Shown here one piece after another: positions 12,899-29,090 of a stretch of DNA of 64,000 bases. The stretch's first letter is position 1, and each line of letters begins with the position of its first letter. The stretch spans positions 29,967,892 through 30,031,891 of the forward strand of contig CM060109.1 in the NCBI GenBank assembly GCA_030522415.1. The letters run 5' to 3'. Origin of the DNA: Channallabes apus. Its lineage: Eukaryota > Chordata > Actinopteri > Siluriformes > Clariidae. Both the position numbers and the translations under genes were made by a program. A model generated the notes under the pieces. That model saw nothing but the letters and a program-made list of their open reading frames with translations. It was not told the origin of the DNA and searched no databases.

Positions 12899-13483
12899 AT
12901 TCCTCTTTTCCACTGCATAGTACGGTTCAGTACAGCTCACTTTGGTTCGGCTCAGTTCGGCTCGGTTTGCGCTTCCACTGCAGTTTAACGCTTTAGAGTG
13001 GGCGGGATTATTCACATGTCGTTATAGTTGCGGCGTCTCTACTGCCATGACATCATCGTAAACGCGCCACAAACGCACAACAATGGAGCAAATCGACGGA
13101 ATGGTGTTCTTCATTCTCGGCATGTGGATGTTTTTAACAGCAAGACGTAGGAGTTTGTTTCAAAAGAGGCTGACGGCAGCCAAAGAAAATTTTTGGTTAA
13201 TACAAAAAGGTGCGTCCGATCCTTCTCTGGCTGTTCTAAATATAGCGGTTCTGTTGTGTCTCGTGTCGCAAGTTCAGTGACGCAGTAATGACGATTTTCT
13301 CCGGCCAATCAGTGACCAGCAGAGTTTACATGTCATGTTTTGGTAACGGTTCTGCGCGCTTGGAACCTCGGCTGAGGTGGTACTAAAAAAAGGACCACGT
13401 ACTGTTCCCAGTGGGAAACCCCCCAAAAGTGAGCTGAACTGAACCGTGTCGTGCCGTACTATACAGTGGAAAAGCGCCAAAAG
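12899..13483 (+). mobile_element. Harbinger-like DNA element with inverted ends
   Basis: The left end CTTTTCCACTGCATAGTACG is mirrored at the right end by CGTACTATACAGTGGAAAAG, and the similarity extends inward (GTTCAGTACAGCTCACTTTG against the complement of AAGTGAGCTGAACTGAAC). A 65-codon frame starts at 13083 (MEQIDGMVFFILGMWMF) and may be a remnant of an accessory protein. No transposase core is present, and I could not settle a target-site duplication. The superfamily assignment rests on recollection of similar fish ends, so it is tentative. Confidence 0.55.
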
Positions 13484-13899
13484 ATATGCAGATAAGGCTA
13501 ATTGTTACCACATTGAGTCTAGTGTGTGAATGGGTGTGTATGTGCCACAGAATAAAGTGGTAGAGATGATGAGACGAGACTTCTGCTACCATTTTAAAGC
13601 ATATGAAGAAGCAAGTCAAGGTTTGTATGGGAGAGGGTGATCAACTCCTATTAAAATAGAGCAGAAAGTAAAAGTAATGGAGCAAAACGTTTAAATCTGG
13701 ATAAATACAATGTTCGCCTAATATGCTTTCCCTTACTTCTGTCTTTTCCTCAGATTACAAGAGCATATTCCATATGAATAATTGAAAAAAAATTGAGATG
13801 TAGCAAAACGATGTGTAAAACTGTATGTAACTAAATAAAATAGTGTTTTAGGAGCAAATTAAATGAGACCTAAAATTGCCTTTTGCAAAACCATGTATG

Positions 13900-14480
13900 A
13901 CCAGTGAACTAATTACATTACAAAATTACTACCTTTAAAAAGTAATGTTACATTACAGCGTTACTTTCTGATGAAGTAAAAAGTTAAAGTACTTTTCCAC
14001 TGCAGAAAATAAAAACTCATTTGTGATTCCTCATGCATGTTGTTTTAGTCAAGACTTTTATAATTATTCTACCATCATCACTCAGCGAAGTTTGGCCCAT
14101 AATCTGTTAATTACTAATACCCCTATCATACCTATGCGGTCTCGCTCGGTGGCCGTAAGTACGGTTCATCATGATTCACCGCACTGTGATTAGGTTTCCA
14201 TCTTTCCGCGCGTCGGTCCTCGCATGGTCAAACCACATAGGGGTATGACCGCAGGAATAACAGAGGGGGCGGGGCTTTTAGGACGACTTTCACACACGCG
14301 CGCACACACTAGCAGATTGAGAATGACTGCTGTCTGGCTTACGGTTTAATTATAAACTTTGGTTTAATTATAAATTGTCTGAATAATGGATTACATTTAA
14401 AAAAAAAAATAACTAAGTACTTAACTGACAGACATAACGCTTTGGATAACTCGTTGTAACGCGTTACACCCAACACTGCA
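13900..14480 (+). mobile_element. hAT-like remnant
   Basis: The right end GTAACGCGTTACACCCAACA followed by CTG, and the left-hand AGTAATGTTACATTACAGCG followed by TTACT, resemble the ends of a common fish hAT MITE. About 300 bp of CG-richer unrelated sequence (14110-14330) splits it. No transposase is present. Confidence 0.35.
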
Positions 14481-15914
14481 CATGAACATACTTGAAACTT
14501 AGAACAACGCCTTTTAAAATTCACTTATCTTTTTGTGTGCTACTGTAAACATTTCTAAAGTATCTTGTCTTAGTTTTATCTAAAATGTTTTCATGTTTTT
14601 TTATGATAATGTATGTCTGACAATTGTAGCATATCTTGAAATACTGTACAAGAAATGCATAAAAAAAAACAAATATTACAGGGATGAAAAAATAGATAAA
14701 AGATGAATGGGGAGGTTGGATTCTTTAGAAAAGCACAAGAAACTTACTTCAGATTTCAATCAGATAATATTCATTTGTGATTTCGTATTGAGTATAGAAA
14801 GTTACAGAGTCATGCTTCTAGTGCTAATGGAGAAACTTCTCTGAATGAGAAGTTCAGAGCATTTATTTTGTCCTTGCAATTACTTGAATAGAATTTATAT
14901 AGAACTAATTATAATATTGCATGATTTGGTTGTTTTAATTACGTGATTGAGTCAATTGTAATTCATATTTTAAACTTCATAATAAATGTGTAATTTAAAC
15001 GGGTATTTTTTTTTACTTTTATTCAGTATTTTTATATGTATGAACCACAGTGTTATTTAATATAGTTTGTGGGATAAAAACGAAAATCCGGTGTTTAGTT
15101 TTAAAACTGAAATACTGCTTGGAAAACAGGATTGTGCTGACTTGTTTAAATTATTTCGGTTATTTGATACCAGCGCGTCACCCATAATTATTAGCGTTAT
15201 TCATTACATTCCTGCATAGTTTGCAGCTATTTGAGACAAGGCCTCTAGAGAAAAATAACGAGTTTTCCATGTTCATATCAGTACCTCATTGGTACTTCTC
15301 TGTCTTATTGGAACTGAATTTTAATCTGGGTAGGGGATCTGTTAGATAACTTCTGCAGCTAAGCTGTGTGCGTTTTTATCTTCTTCCTCATTTATTACAT
15401 TACGTCATAGACGTTATTAGTGGCTGCGGGGGGGGGGGAAATCAGGTTCGCAGATATTGACCTGTCATTTCTCTAGATCTGAGATGTGCAGGTGAAAGAG
15501 AAGGAACAGCCAATTAGCAGTAGCCAATCAGTGGATGTCTGTGATTGGCTGGTTTTGTGGCTGTTTTGTAACACTGGACAAAGTTGAGCGAGCGTACAGG
15601 CAGAGACGAGCGCGCACAGAAAAAAAATGTTGCAAGTGCATGCAGGCAGAGTAGAGCGCGCACAGAATCGAGAATCGCTCAGAATTGTGACAGGAGTATG
15701 ACGCCATAATATTCCACCCTCAATGACCGATCGTGTGACTGATTTAAGAATTCGCTTGTGCTCCTTCATTGCTGAGCTTCACCTGTCATTTAATATCGCC
15801 CACCCACTCGTCACTTTATGTAAGAAATTAGCAGAGGATAATCAATTAGTTAATCAATTCCTGTGTACTTTGGAGTACTATTATTGCCATATTTAGGTCG
15901 CCGCCATTTTTAAA

Positions 15915-16610
15915 AAAATGCTCCCTATAACTCCGCCCACCGCTCGTGACGTCACGGGTTCTCGCGACTAGACCAGTACCTCATTTCCACTACACTGATG
16001 CTGGTGCCAGGTGCCGGTCCTGTTGCTCGGCCGGTGCTGGACTGGGAACCACCGAGAACCGGCCCGCATTTACACTAAACAGGAGCTCAGCGGGAGCTGC
16101 ATGATATGTCACAGGCCACGCCCACTAAACAGAAACGAACATGGCCAAAGTCAGTTTACTCCAAACTATGGAAAATGCATTTCAGTATCCAAATGCAGCT
16201 TATTCGACGTGTTATAACAGCTGAAAGTGATCGACATAGACAACTAGCTTATTCACTATTTGGTCGGTTGTTCGTGTGAAGCCTGCGACTATTAGTTCTT
16301 CTCTTATTTCCTCATACACTTTTTTTTTTTTCTTAAAGCATTTTCCAATTTCTGCTGGATCTCGGCGCATGTCCAAATTGCTAAAAGCGCCTTTGTTTCG
16401 TCCGCGCTCCACATTAACGGACTTTGGGGCATTTTTTTTCCCTCCCTATAACTCCGCCCACTCGTGACATCATGGGTTCTCGCAACTAGACCAGCAGAGT
16501 TTAGGGGCCGGTTCGGTGCTTATTTTAGGGCACCGGCAACAATGTTTTTCTGTGGAAAAGCGCGGCACTGGTTCCAAAATTGGGAACCAGAACAGTGGAA
16601 AAGGGGTATT
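15915..16610 (+). mobile_element. second Harbinger-like MITE with a duplicated 60-bp segment
   Basis: The left end ATTTCCACTACACTGATGCT at about 15984 faces GGTTCCAAAATTGGGAACCA and ACAGTGGAAAAGG near 16600. A segment with CCCTATAACTCCGCCCAC, CTCGTGAC and GGGTTCTCG occurs twice, at about 15924-15975 and 16442-16494, suggesting a truncated first copy next to a fuller one. There is no transposase. Confidence 0.45.
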
Positions 16611-16778
16611 ACTGACCTGTCTTGGTTTGGCTATAGCATCTGTAGCATGCACTGAACATATTGAGAAGAAAATGCTGTATGTTCTTGAATAATACTGGGG
16701 ACATAATGCAAATATGAAAATATCTAAAAAGAGCCACTTGACAATAATGATGATCAGGGTTATACATAGGCTGTTTTA

Positions 16779-17705
16779 GGGGTGGGCGATATAACCAAAA
16801 TCTTCTATCATGGTAGAAGCAATTTTATACCTCGATAACGATATATATCACAATATAGCAATTTGTATCTGAAAATGCATAAATAAAAATTCAAACACAA
16901 AGAAACTGTTTTACATAATGTAATTTTATTTAAACTGGGAATTGCTGAGGTTTGCCGCATTTTTTTACTTTGGCCATATTCGATTGGATGTGTAACAAAC
17001 TAATTTGATTTTGTTATATTGTGCTAATGTTAGATGCACAGGCACTCGTGAGGTGCATATGTGTGTGTGAGGTTTTTATCCTCTCGGGGCTTGCCGTAGA
17101 AGGGCAAAAGGCGCATGCGCACTTCCTGCTCTAGAGTGTCAGTTTGTTTTTGTGAATAAAGGAGAATAAACAGTTGATGAGGATTTTGTGTGCTCTCGTT
17201 GGACAGCGCAGCGCGACTATCTGAATAGCGCAGAGATGATCTGGTTTATTTGCGCAGCTCGGATTAATTTGAGTAGCACTGCTCGAATCACAAACCTGCG
17301 CGACCCACTGTTTTTTATTTAAAATGTCAGGACTGTTTAATATTGTTTCCTTGCCATGCCTGGTTTGTACGTGCACGTCCCAGAGGGGTAAAATGATGGT
17401 CGGCGCGGTCTATTTCTATCAGCGTTGCGCAGGTTTGTGATTCGAGCAGCGCTGCTCAAGTTGGTCGGCGCTGGGCGATCCACCGGGTCTGGATATTTGG
17501 TCTGTCCACACCGACTCAATCGGGTGCCACGATTTCGTCCCACTTTAGATGTGTTTGGCTTCCCATAGAAGTGAATGTGTATTGCGTGGTTACGTAATGT
17601 GCAACGTCACGTGATCTCAACCGCGATTAAGACGATAGACCAAAATCTCTACCGGTTGACAAATTTCTACCGGTTAACCGTGTATACCAGTATATCGCCC
17701 ACCCA
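16779..17705. mobile_element. hAT-like MITE with GGGTGGGCGATAT ends
   Basis: The element starts GGGGTGGGCGATATAACC and ends with the inverted form, TATATCGCCCACCC. Inside, 17271-17301 and 17427-17457 form a 31-bp inverted repeat (29 matches), so the centre can fold into a long hairpin. No coding capacity was seen. The class is inferred from the end sequence; a clear 8-bp duplication was not found. Confidence 0.5.
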
Positions 17706-20700
17706 TACCTCAGACTGCAGATATGTTTGCTCAAACAACCCGTGTTTTGTCTCATAGTGGCATTTCACCTGACTGCTTTTCATTAACGCCACAGTCTCAA
17801 AACAAACTGGTTTTAAACTTCCTGCAGGTTAAACTTTGAAGGTTCTGGTTTCATAGTCTGCTTTCCTTTTCTTGGCATAAGCCATGTTCTGTTGCGCTTT
17901 CGTTTCTATTTCTTCCACACACAGTCTATTCACAATAAATTATCGAAGTGATTGGCTATGTTCAGCGATGTGTATAGCTACGCTCATTCACCCTTAAGAG
18001 GGGGAAAAAGATAACTGGTATATTAATTTCTCATTTATCTGAAAAGCATCAGGGTCCAGATAGAACTGTCTCTTGGTCTGGATCAAGACCGCGGCCTGCC
18101 AATTAGTGATGCCTGGTCTATACAAATGTGAGTACTTGTTTAAAAAAAGACTTGACGTATTCTGTGTATTCTTTGGTACTAGCCATGGGATGTGACATCA
18201 TGCAAAGAGAATTTCACCCCTTGATATAGATTAGAAGAAAGATGTTAACACTGTGGGGCATTGGCCCAGTTGTGCTCCTGCTTTTTCCATAATGCTGATC
18301 AAGAAGTTTCAAACAAGCCAGCCCAAAAAAAAAAAAAAAATTGCATCTGGTTTCCTCAGATATTTCCGCTCTAGACAGCTTGTAACATGCTGTACAGATT
18401 TATTTCCAACCCTTATTAAAATAAGAAAAACCTATTATAGAGAATACAACATTTAGTAGTTGCACAAGCATTATTTTAAAGGGTTTTCTTTTGCAGACAC
18501 TTATCGTGCTCTTGGTCAACTCCTCCATGCAGAACATTGTTCTTTATATTTTAAAGGTTTGTAAAGATGGACTTCCCTCTTCGATTTCAGTAAGATGATT
18601 GCAAAACTGGCTATGTGTTTAGTCTTACTGAATGTACTGAACTTGTATTGTACTGAATTGGTTCATCCTCTTGTCAAAATGTGTATCTTTTCTAACTATT
18701 GGTGGAGGCAGACAAATTTGAGGCTGAAATGACCAGGTTACTAACAAAATTTGTGATGGCATCTTCAGAAAAGTCCCAGGACCACAATCTACTAACAGCC
18801 AAAAAAATTTTTTTTAATTAGTTTCTAGAGACAGCTCATGGATACATATATTGTGAGAAGTTTCAGACATGTGACATTTTTGTTATGGACCTATTGTGTT
18901 TAAGGCTATTTTTAACTGCACATGGATTTCCTTTGTATAATGATTGTGCATACATTACCTGATTTATAAAGGTCAGCACCGAACTATCTCTTTTGTGTAG
19001 AAATGTCCTCGTTTTTCGTTTTTCACGGTAAAGCATAATAGCAGGACATAGTTAAGGGTAAAAAACAGAGTGGCTGAGCACTGAGAGAAAATGAAAAACA
19101 CAATTGATTTTCAAGAATATTATTCGGCATTCATTAATTTAATACTTAATGTAATAAATAAATGTTGCTGGGAATACGTTTGCAGTGCACTAAAAATGTT
19201 AAATAGAAATTAACAAAAGTGTTACAGTGATTATTCATTTATTTTATTATTATTATAATTATAAAATATCATAATATACGTTCAACCATTTTATCTATTC
19301 TGTTCCCATTCATGACAGTTTTGTTTTTGCCGGTATAACGGGCATCCTTGAAATGATTTCTCTGGTCAGTGATAAACTAGACTTGTGTCTCGGAGATATG
19401 ACCCTGATATCTCATAAAGGGGCATAACTCATAAAACAAAGACCAAACCAAAAAAAAGATCTTAAGATGTTTAAAGACATTGGTTTCAGTAGCAACAGTT
19501 TTACTCTGGGATACATTTTCAGTACTTTACATTTGAATCTTCACAACATTTATTCATCTTTAGTAGCGGCTTTATTCTGCTCAGGGTCACAGTAGATTTA
19601 TCAGTGTTTTTACTATGATCACGGGACTTTTGAATCAATACCATTTGTGTGTGAATAACACATTTGAGAAATGTAGCTATACTACTCTAAACCAGACAAT
19701 GGTTTATGTAATTTGCATAAAATCTTTGCATTACAATTTAGTAGGTATAGTAATAGTGCATGTAAGCATTAATTTTCATCTCTCTTGTAGACAAGTTCCA
19801 CACAAAATGAGTATGTTTTATGGTATAGTACATGGACTTTCAATTCATAGTAATGAACTTTAGCTGTGTGTGCGCACTTGCGTTTATGCCTGCCTTAAGC
19901 TCCTGTCATGTAATGTGATTGACACCAGTGTCACTGCTATCTCTGGGAAGAGAAGAGGGTGTAAAGTTGAACTGGTTAGTTTGCCACATACCTACGTCAA
20001 AAGAAGGAAGAATGAATAAAGGCCATTGCAAATATAGCACCCATTCAAAGGAAAAAGCACATTTCACCTAATGCCTCAGGAATTATAAGCATACACTAAG
20101 CATAATTTTTTTTTTTTATGCCAGCAAACACTAGCACTTGCACCAAATCTTAGTGTTGTGTCTTTGTGAGAGGGAGAGTGAGGATAAAGAATGAATATCA
20201 TGGCGTGGATGCTACATAGCCTTTGGCAATCTGGGGATTCTGGGGGCAGGGCCGCGGCATTTATTTTTCAATGGCAGGTAGCTATTAAGGAAGGTAATAA
20301 AACATGTATGACCTACATATATAGGTCAGAATTTCAACCGTTTTGCCCTCTGTTCGTTCCTTATTAGAGTTTCCCCTTGTGAAAGCAGTCATGAAGTCAT
20401 GTCCTATTTTATTAAAGAGCAAAATACACACTTTAATGTTGGGATCATAGTACAATGTCTAGAGATATTAAGCGTATTGTAGTATTATCAAAGTGGTTGA
20501 ACCAGTTGGAGCCGGATCATGGCCATGCCCAGAAATGTCCTTGTTTCTGTAAAATTTGTGCTGACATTGAGGTACATGTATGAGGAAAAGTGAGCATGCG
20601 CCAAAAAGGCCATAGCCAGCAAATTCTGGTGCAGTGTTCCTGCGTGCATGTTGTTGCTGCTTTCTAGTTATGTCCTTCTTGCTTCAACACTGCAAAGAAC

Positions 20701-21007
20701 AATAGCTGGAAGCAATGCTTCAGGGTCTCATTTCCTGGGAAAAGAGCAGCAGTATGAATAGACACCGGACATCACATCCTTGAAACCATCAGCAAACTCA
20801 GTTCCTCAGTGATAATTTGTTGGTTTTGCGGTACAAGATTTTTCAGGGTTTGAGTACTATTTTATGTTTCCAAACAAGAAAACTAGTACTCCAGTCTCAA
20901 AACTTATTATTATTATTTTTATAAAGACAACATTTTTATATTTAATTAACCATAATTTAAGTATGTTCGCTGGAAACCATCACAGGAAAGGAGGCGGGGG
21001 AGGGACG

Positions 21008-21258
21008 ACACCCTGGATGGTGGAGGCAAGCGGGAGGGGGGGCACCCTGGATGGTGGAGGCAAGCGGGAGGGGGGGGCACCCTGGATGGTGGAGGCAAGC
21101 GGGAGGGGGGGGCACCCTGGATGGTGGAGGCAAGCGGGAGGGGGGGGCACCCTGGATGGTGGAGGCAAGCGAGAGGGGGGGCACCCTGGATGGTGGAGGC
21201 AAGCGGGAGGGGGGGCACCCTGGATGGTGGAGGCAAGCGGGTGGGGCACCCTGGATGT
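21008..21258. repeat. G-rich minisatellite, 33-35 bp unit, about 7.5 copies
   Basis: The unit contains CACCCTGGATGGTGGAGGCA followed by AGCGGGAGGGGGGG. Copies differ mainly in the length of the G run. Flanking sequence on the right (CAATTTGGAAACACTAATCC, ATGTCTATGGACTT, AAGAAACCCA) resembles the body of SINE family A, so the array may have grown inside an old SINE. It produces long shadow reading frames on both strands that are not genes. Confidence 0.9.
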
Positions 21259-21947
21259 GGAGCCAGACCACATCACAGGACACAGACACACACACACGTG
21301 CCTCACACAAAATCATACACTTTGAGCAATTTGGAAACACTAATCCACAACGCATGTCTATGGACTTCGAGTGCTCGAAAGAAACCCACAGCTGAGGCGA
21401 TTGCTTACAGCTAATGGAGGCATGCAGCATTTCTTTTGCCATAATGGAAATATTGCCTTTATTTGTTTGTGTGGGCTCACTTTATTTTGCATATTTTTTC
21501 AATAATATGGATATATTTATTTGAGTATGATTGATATGTGTTAATAATGTACATGAAATAAAAAGAAAATGTGTTTTACCAAAAAAATACTTAGTAAATT
21601 CTTATTCTTAGTAAAGAGACTACCAATCAGTTTTATGAGTTGCTCTGTATATGGGACTCTGCTAAAGGTGTAAATGTAATTTAAAATAAGGTTTTTAAAC
21701 TTGACAGCACATTCTCTATGTTAAAGAAGAGTGATCTAGGCAAACTATATGAATTGAAGTTGGTCAAAAAGATGTTGCTATTAGTTAGTCTATTTATGTG
21801 CAAATTTCTACTCATTGAGGAACACAAGTATATGTTTTTAAATGCACAGGATTGTCATTCATGTATATACAGAGTCGTGTGATATATGTATTTTTTGTGG
21901 TAAACACTTGTATGGTTAGAAAATTGAAAAAGCCTATATAGAGATGA

Positions 21948-24497
<2,550 letters not shown>

Positions 24498-24741
24498 ACT
24501 CCACATGGACGTCTTCATAAACAAATCAAATTTTTACTCTAAGGACCATTTCGGTTTTTCCTTGTTGCAATCTAACCATAATTAATGGCAGGTCATCACT
24601 GCCAAGGTCTTTCATAAATCTTTTCTCCATACACAGCATCATTTTTCAGAGATTGATGACCAGTGGCTACATTATGAGAAAAAGACTGTAGCACTTTAGG
24701 ACTAACATGACATGGAGGTGATCAACCTGTGCCCAACACTA

Positions 24742-24777
<36 letters not shown>

Positions 24778-25960
24778 AATTTGATTTATTTGAATTTCAC
24801 AGCTTGTTTTCATACTCTTGCTAGAATTATTTTTTTCTATTTGCAGCCTTATTTGATAAGGTTTTGTTTATTCAGAAATGTATATTTTTTTATCCCATTG
24901 CCACTACATAGTAGAGGCATTATGCTTTGGCTCCTTCTGTCTCTGTGATTCCTATCTTTATATAGTTATAATTGTTGGTATATATTGAAGGTAAAGGTAT
25001 CCTCATCAACGGTTTTCCTTAGATGAAATTAAATTGCTAATGAGAGTATATTGGGTATCATGAATATCAGTTTTCACTTTAGTAGATACCGATTATTGAT
25101 TTGTGGTATAAATATTTTTCTTCAGGATGCCTATGATGCTAGAAGGCTTATATGGAGTTTTGGTACCAAACTGCTGTTTACTTCTTATGACTGATTCCTA
25201 TTCAAATCTTTGTTTACACAAATTGTGGAAGTAAATACATGACCGTTATATGCTGTCACACTCAACAAAATATTTTTTTAACAGTAAACTGCAGTTACAA
25301 AACTTCATAAGGGATTGGAATGATGGAACTTTTTGTGCACTAAATAAAGCCCAGTTTTGCTATAGGAGAATCAACACTGCCTCCCACTGGTTGACATTAA
25401 TACTTCACAGTCATGAAAAAGAGGTGCGTCACATGGGTACATACTGCTACCAATTACAGATACTTGCTTGGATCACTCACCCTCACTCATCTTCTATACC
25501 ACTTTATCCTGTATTCAGGGTCATGAGGACCTGGAGCCTATCCCAGGAGGCTTAGGGCACGAGGCATGGTACACCCTAGACTGATTGCCAGTCCATCACA
25601 GGGGCATTGATGTTTGAGTTTTATTGAGATGGCTTTCCAATATTATTTCAGTTCCCACATGATAAATGTGCCATAAGTACTTGTGCCAACCTATAATATT
25701 ATAAGTATAACAATGACTTTTGACTAAATGTTCAATAGACTTATTTGCGTGGCTTGTTTTATTTAGTATTCTGATACACCCACTGCTTGCTACAGGTCCA
25801 CCAATGATGTTGCTGAAATTGATGTTTTATATCATGTTTAAAGGCTCTGCCCTTTCAGAAATGGTTTGCAATTTTAAAGATTGTTTTCCACTGGATGATA
25901 ATCAAGATAATTTAAAGTATGTTGCCAAATAAACACTTTTGTTGTATTTCTCAATGTGGT
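24498..25960 (+). other. ralb: probable ralb 3' UTR and downstream flank
   Basis: AATAAA hexamers lie at 24774, 25343 and 25928, any of which could define the transcript end. The first follows a run of 29 T bases at 24745-24773. A SINE tail lies at 25477-25602. No coding sequence was recognised. The right boundary is a guess. Confidence 0.4.
25477..25602 (-). repeat. SINE family A tail fragment
   Basis: On the plus strand it reads CTTCTATACCACTTTATCCT, then GACCTGGAGCCTATCCCAGG. This matches the 3' part of family A in reverse orientation. The tRNA head is missing. Confidence 0.65.
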
Positions 25961-27106
25961 CATTACATAGTCTGTTATAGAATTTCCTCATCTTACTTCT
26001 TGATGAATGCAGAAGGTGGATCTTAGATAGGATTTATTGGTGCATCATAGATTATAGGTTTTCCCCAACTATCTATAACCTTAAATTATAATATTATAAA
26101 CTTAATATATTATAAACTTAATATAATATAAACTTAATAATATTTTCCAATTTAACAACCCACTAGTTCATGCTTATGGCCATGCATGCAAACTGAATAT
26201 GTCCATAAGAGCTAACTTCCTTAACAGGCCATATAGTGCCTAAACTTAATTCACTCACCGAAGCATAAATTGTAACAAAAAAAAAAGTAAATCCACATGG
26301 TTGTGAGAAACCGGTGCCGATAATGGTAGGTAGTCAGGCCATTGATTATTATACTGGTAATGCTGAGTGGTAAAATAGATGAGATAATAAATGAGGTTGC
26401 TGCTGAGCCTTTTACATAAACAAGGAATTTTAGGCACTGTTACATTAAAACATTTGTTCCAATTTATCTAATTTAATATGAAGAAATGAGTCAAGATGAG
26501 AATAAGCTGTAGGTGTTTTACAATAGATGCTATTTCTGAGAGAAACCCACAAATTGTAGCAATGGAACTTCATTATGGACCACTGGAACTACTTGTGTGC
26601 TGTGGTCAGGTGAGTCGAACCTGTGGTCAGGCATTTGTGACAATGGATGGCATCATGATGTCATTTTCATCTCCTTTTCAATCTTATTGAAATCGTGTGG
26701 TCTTCCACAAACCTTAGAACATAAACATGTTGCATGGAGGAGAGTTTGCAATGATTGTCTCCAAGTTAAGGGGATCTTCTCTCTAGTTAGAGGGTATGTG
26801 TTCATGCTCAAAAGAAACTCATTGCTTATGCTGTACATTTAGTATATTTGTATTTGTGTATTTTATGAAAAGTTCCACTTGTGTTGCAATCTTAGTTCAA
26901 TTAATTAGTACTGATCATACATACAGTATTCTGTGGCCCAGAAAAGCAAAGCATCTCCTGTGAATGTGTACCTTTTTTCATCTGTAGACATTGATTTGAT
27001 GATGATTTTCTTGTATATTAGGGTTGTCTTCAGAAGACAAAGCAACTCTCCCAGGAAAGAGCATACACATACACAGGAGATATGTTTTGCCCTTTCTGGG
27101 CCACTG
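25961..27106. other. intergenic, nothing recognised
   Basis: AT-rich sequence with small direct repeats of TATTATAAACTTAATA near 26085-26135. There is no supported gene or transposon. Confidence 0.4.
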
Positions 27107-27656
27107 TACAGGTCCTTCTCAAAAAATTAGCATATTGTGATAAAGTTCATTATTTTCTGTAATGTACTGATAAACGTTAGACTTTCATATATTTTAGATT
27201 CATTACACACAAACTGAAGTAGTTCAAGCTTTTTATTGTTTTAATATTGATGATTGTGGCATACAGCTCATGAAAACCCAAAATCCCTATCTCAAAAAAT
27301 TAGCATATCATGAAAAGGTTCTCTAAATGAGCTATTAACCTAATCATCTGAATCAACTAATTAACTCTAAACACCTGCAAAAGATTCCCGAGGCTTTTAA
27401 AAAATTAACCATCATTAACTTCTTTAATAATAAAATTGTAAATATCAGGCATAAAATTGAGGCTTTGAAACTGAACAATGTAATTGATACAGATGTTAAC
27501 CTAGCCATGTCAGATCGGAACCTAGAATACTTTACTCCTCTTGAAGAGAATTAACTAATTTCACTCATCTCTTCTGAAAATTCATCAACCTGTATATTAG
27601 ATCCTATACCGGCACATTTTCTTAAACAGATAGTACCAGTAATAACAGAACCGCTG

Positions 27657-29090
27657 TTGAGAATAATTAATTCCTCACTCAGCATTGGTTATGTTCCAAA
27701 ATCTTTTAAATTAGCAGTTATCAAACCAATAATTAAGAAACCTGACCTCAACCCCTGTCAGCTGTCCAATTACAGGCCAATATCAAACCTCCCCTTTATC
27801 TCTAAGATTCTGGAAAAGATAGTAGCGGAGCAGCTATGCTCATATCTACATAGAAATGGCATACATGAACTGTATCAGTCAGGATTTAGGCCTCATCACA
27901 GCACAGAAACAGCACTCGTTAAAGTAGTAAATGACCTCCTATTGACCTCTGATCAGGGTTGTGTAACTATGCTTGTATTACTCGACCTCAGTGCAGCCTT
28001 TGACACCATTGATCATGCTATTCTTCTTCACAGATTAGAAAATGTAGTAGGAATTAAGGGTACAGCCCTCTCCTGGCTCAGATCCTATTTGACCGATCGT
28101 TATCAGTATGTAGACTTAAATGGTGATTATTCTGCATGTTCTCTAGTGGAGTCTGGCGTTCCGCAGGGTTCAGTTTTAGGCCCAGTGCTTTTTTCCCTTT
28201 ACATGCTTCCTCTGGGCAACATAATCCGTAAGCATGGTATTAGTTTTCATTGTTATGCTGACGACACACAGTTATATGTCTCAGCAAAACCTGATGAGAA
28301 AAACCAGCTTACTAAAGTTGAGCAATGTGTGCATGACATAAGAAATTGGATGCTAATTAACTTCCTTCTGCTTAATCCGGATAAGACAGAAGTTCTAGTC
28401 ATAGGACCGCATACAGCTAGGAGTAAAATCTTAGATCACACCGTAACTTTAGATGGCCTTTCTGTTCCATCAAGTGCAACAGTAAAAGACCTCGGCGTGA
28501 TTATAGATTCCAGCGTTTCATATGAAGCTCATGTAGATAATATTACCAGGATAGCATTCTTTCACCTCAGAAATATTGCCAAGATAAGAAATATATTGTC
28601 GCTAAACGCTGCAGAAAAACTAGTTCATGCTTTTATCACTTCTAGGTTGGACTATTGTAAAGCCTTACTGTCTGGTTGTTCAGTTAGGTGCATAAACAAG
28701 CTTCAGCTAGTCCAAAATGCAGCAGCGAGAGTGCTCACTAGAACCAGAAGATATGAGCACATCACCCCTATCCTATCTTCACTGCATTGGCTCCCTGTGA
28801 AATTTCGCATTGATTTTAAGATACTACTCTTGACATATAAAGCATTAAATGGTCTCGCGCCGCAGTATCTGAGCGAACTGCTAGTGTCTTACGATCCGCC
28901 ACGCCTACTTCGATCAAAGGATGCAGGCTGCTTGCCGCATATTCTGAAAACTACAGCTGGGGGCAGAGCTTTTTCTTACAAAGCCCCAAAATTATGGAAT
29001 AGTCTTCCAAATAGTATTCGGGACTCAGACACAGTCTCAGTGTTTAAGTCTAGGCTAAAAACCTATTTATTTAGCCAAGCATTTTTATGA
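27657..29090 (+). pseudogene. LINE reverse transcriptase ORF2 (C-terminal 477 residues)
   Basis: The product would be a non-LTR reverse transcriptase that copies LINE RNA at a nicked target. Motifs in order are [43 protein letters not shown] (first catalytic Asp), [22 protein letters not shown] (the catalytic DD pair), KDLGVIID and a C-terminal domain ending [10 protein letters not shown]. The frame extends upstream to about 27420 but is broken by one stop (TAA) at about 27552. The 477-codon stretch has no other break. Without an endonuclease domain and start region it is not a complete ORF2. Confidence 0.85.

Noticed and set aside
13083..13280. 65-codon frame MEQIDGMVFF as a host gene
   Set aside because: It lies within the inverted ends of a Harbinger-like element; it is at most a transposon remnant.
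20864..21442. Overlapping open frames of 96-161 codons on both strands
   Set aside because: They are created by the minisatellite, give low-complexity Gly/Pro repeats in every frame, and have no start context or splice support.
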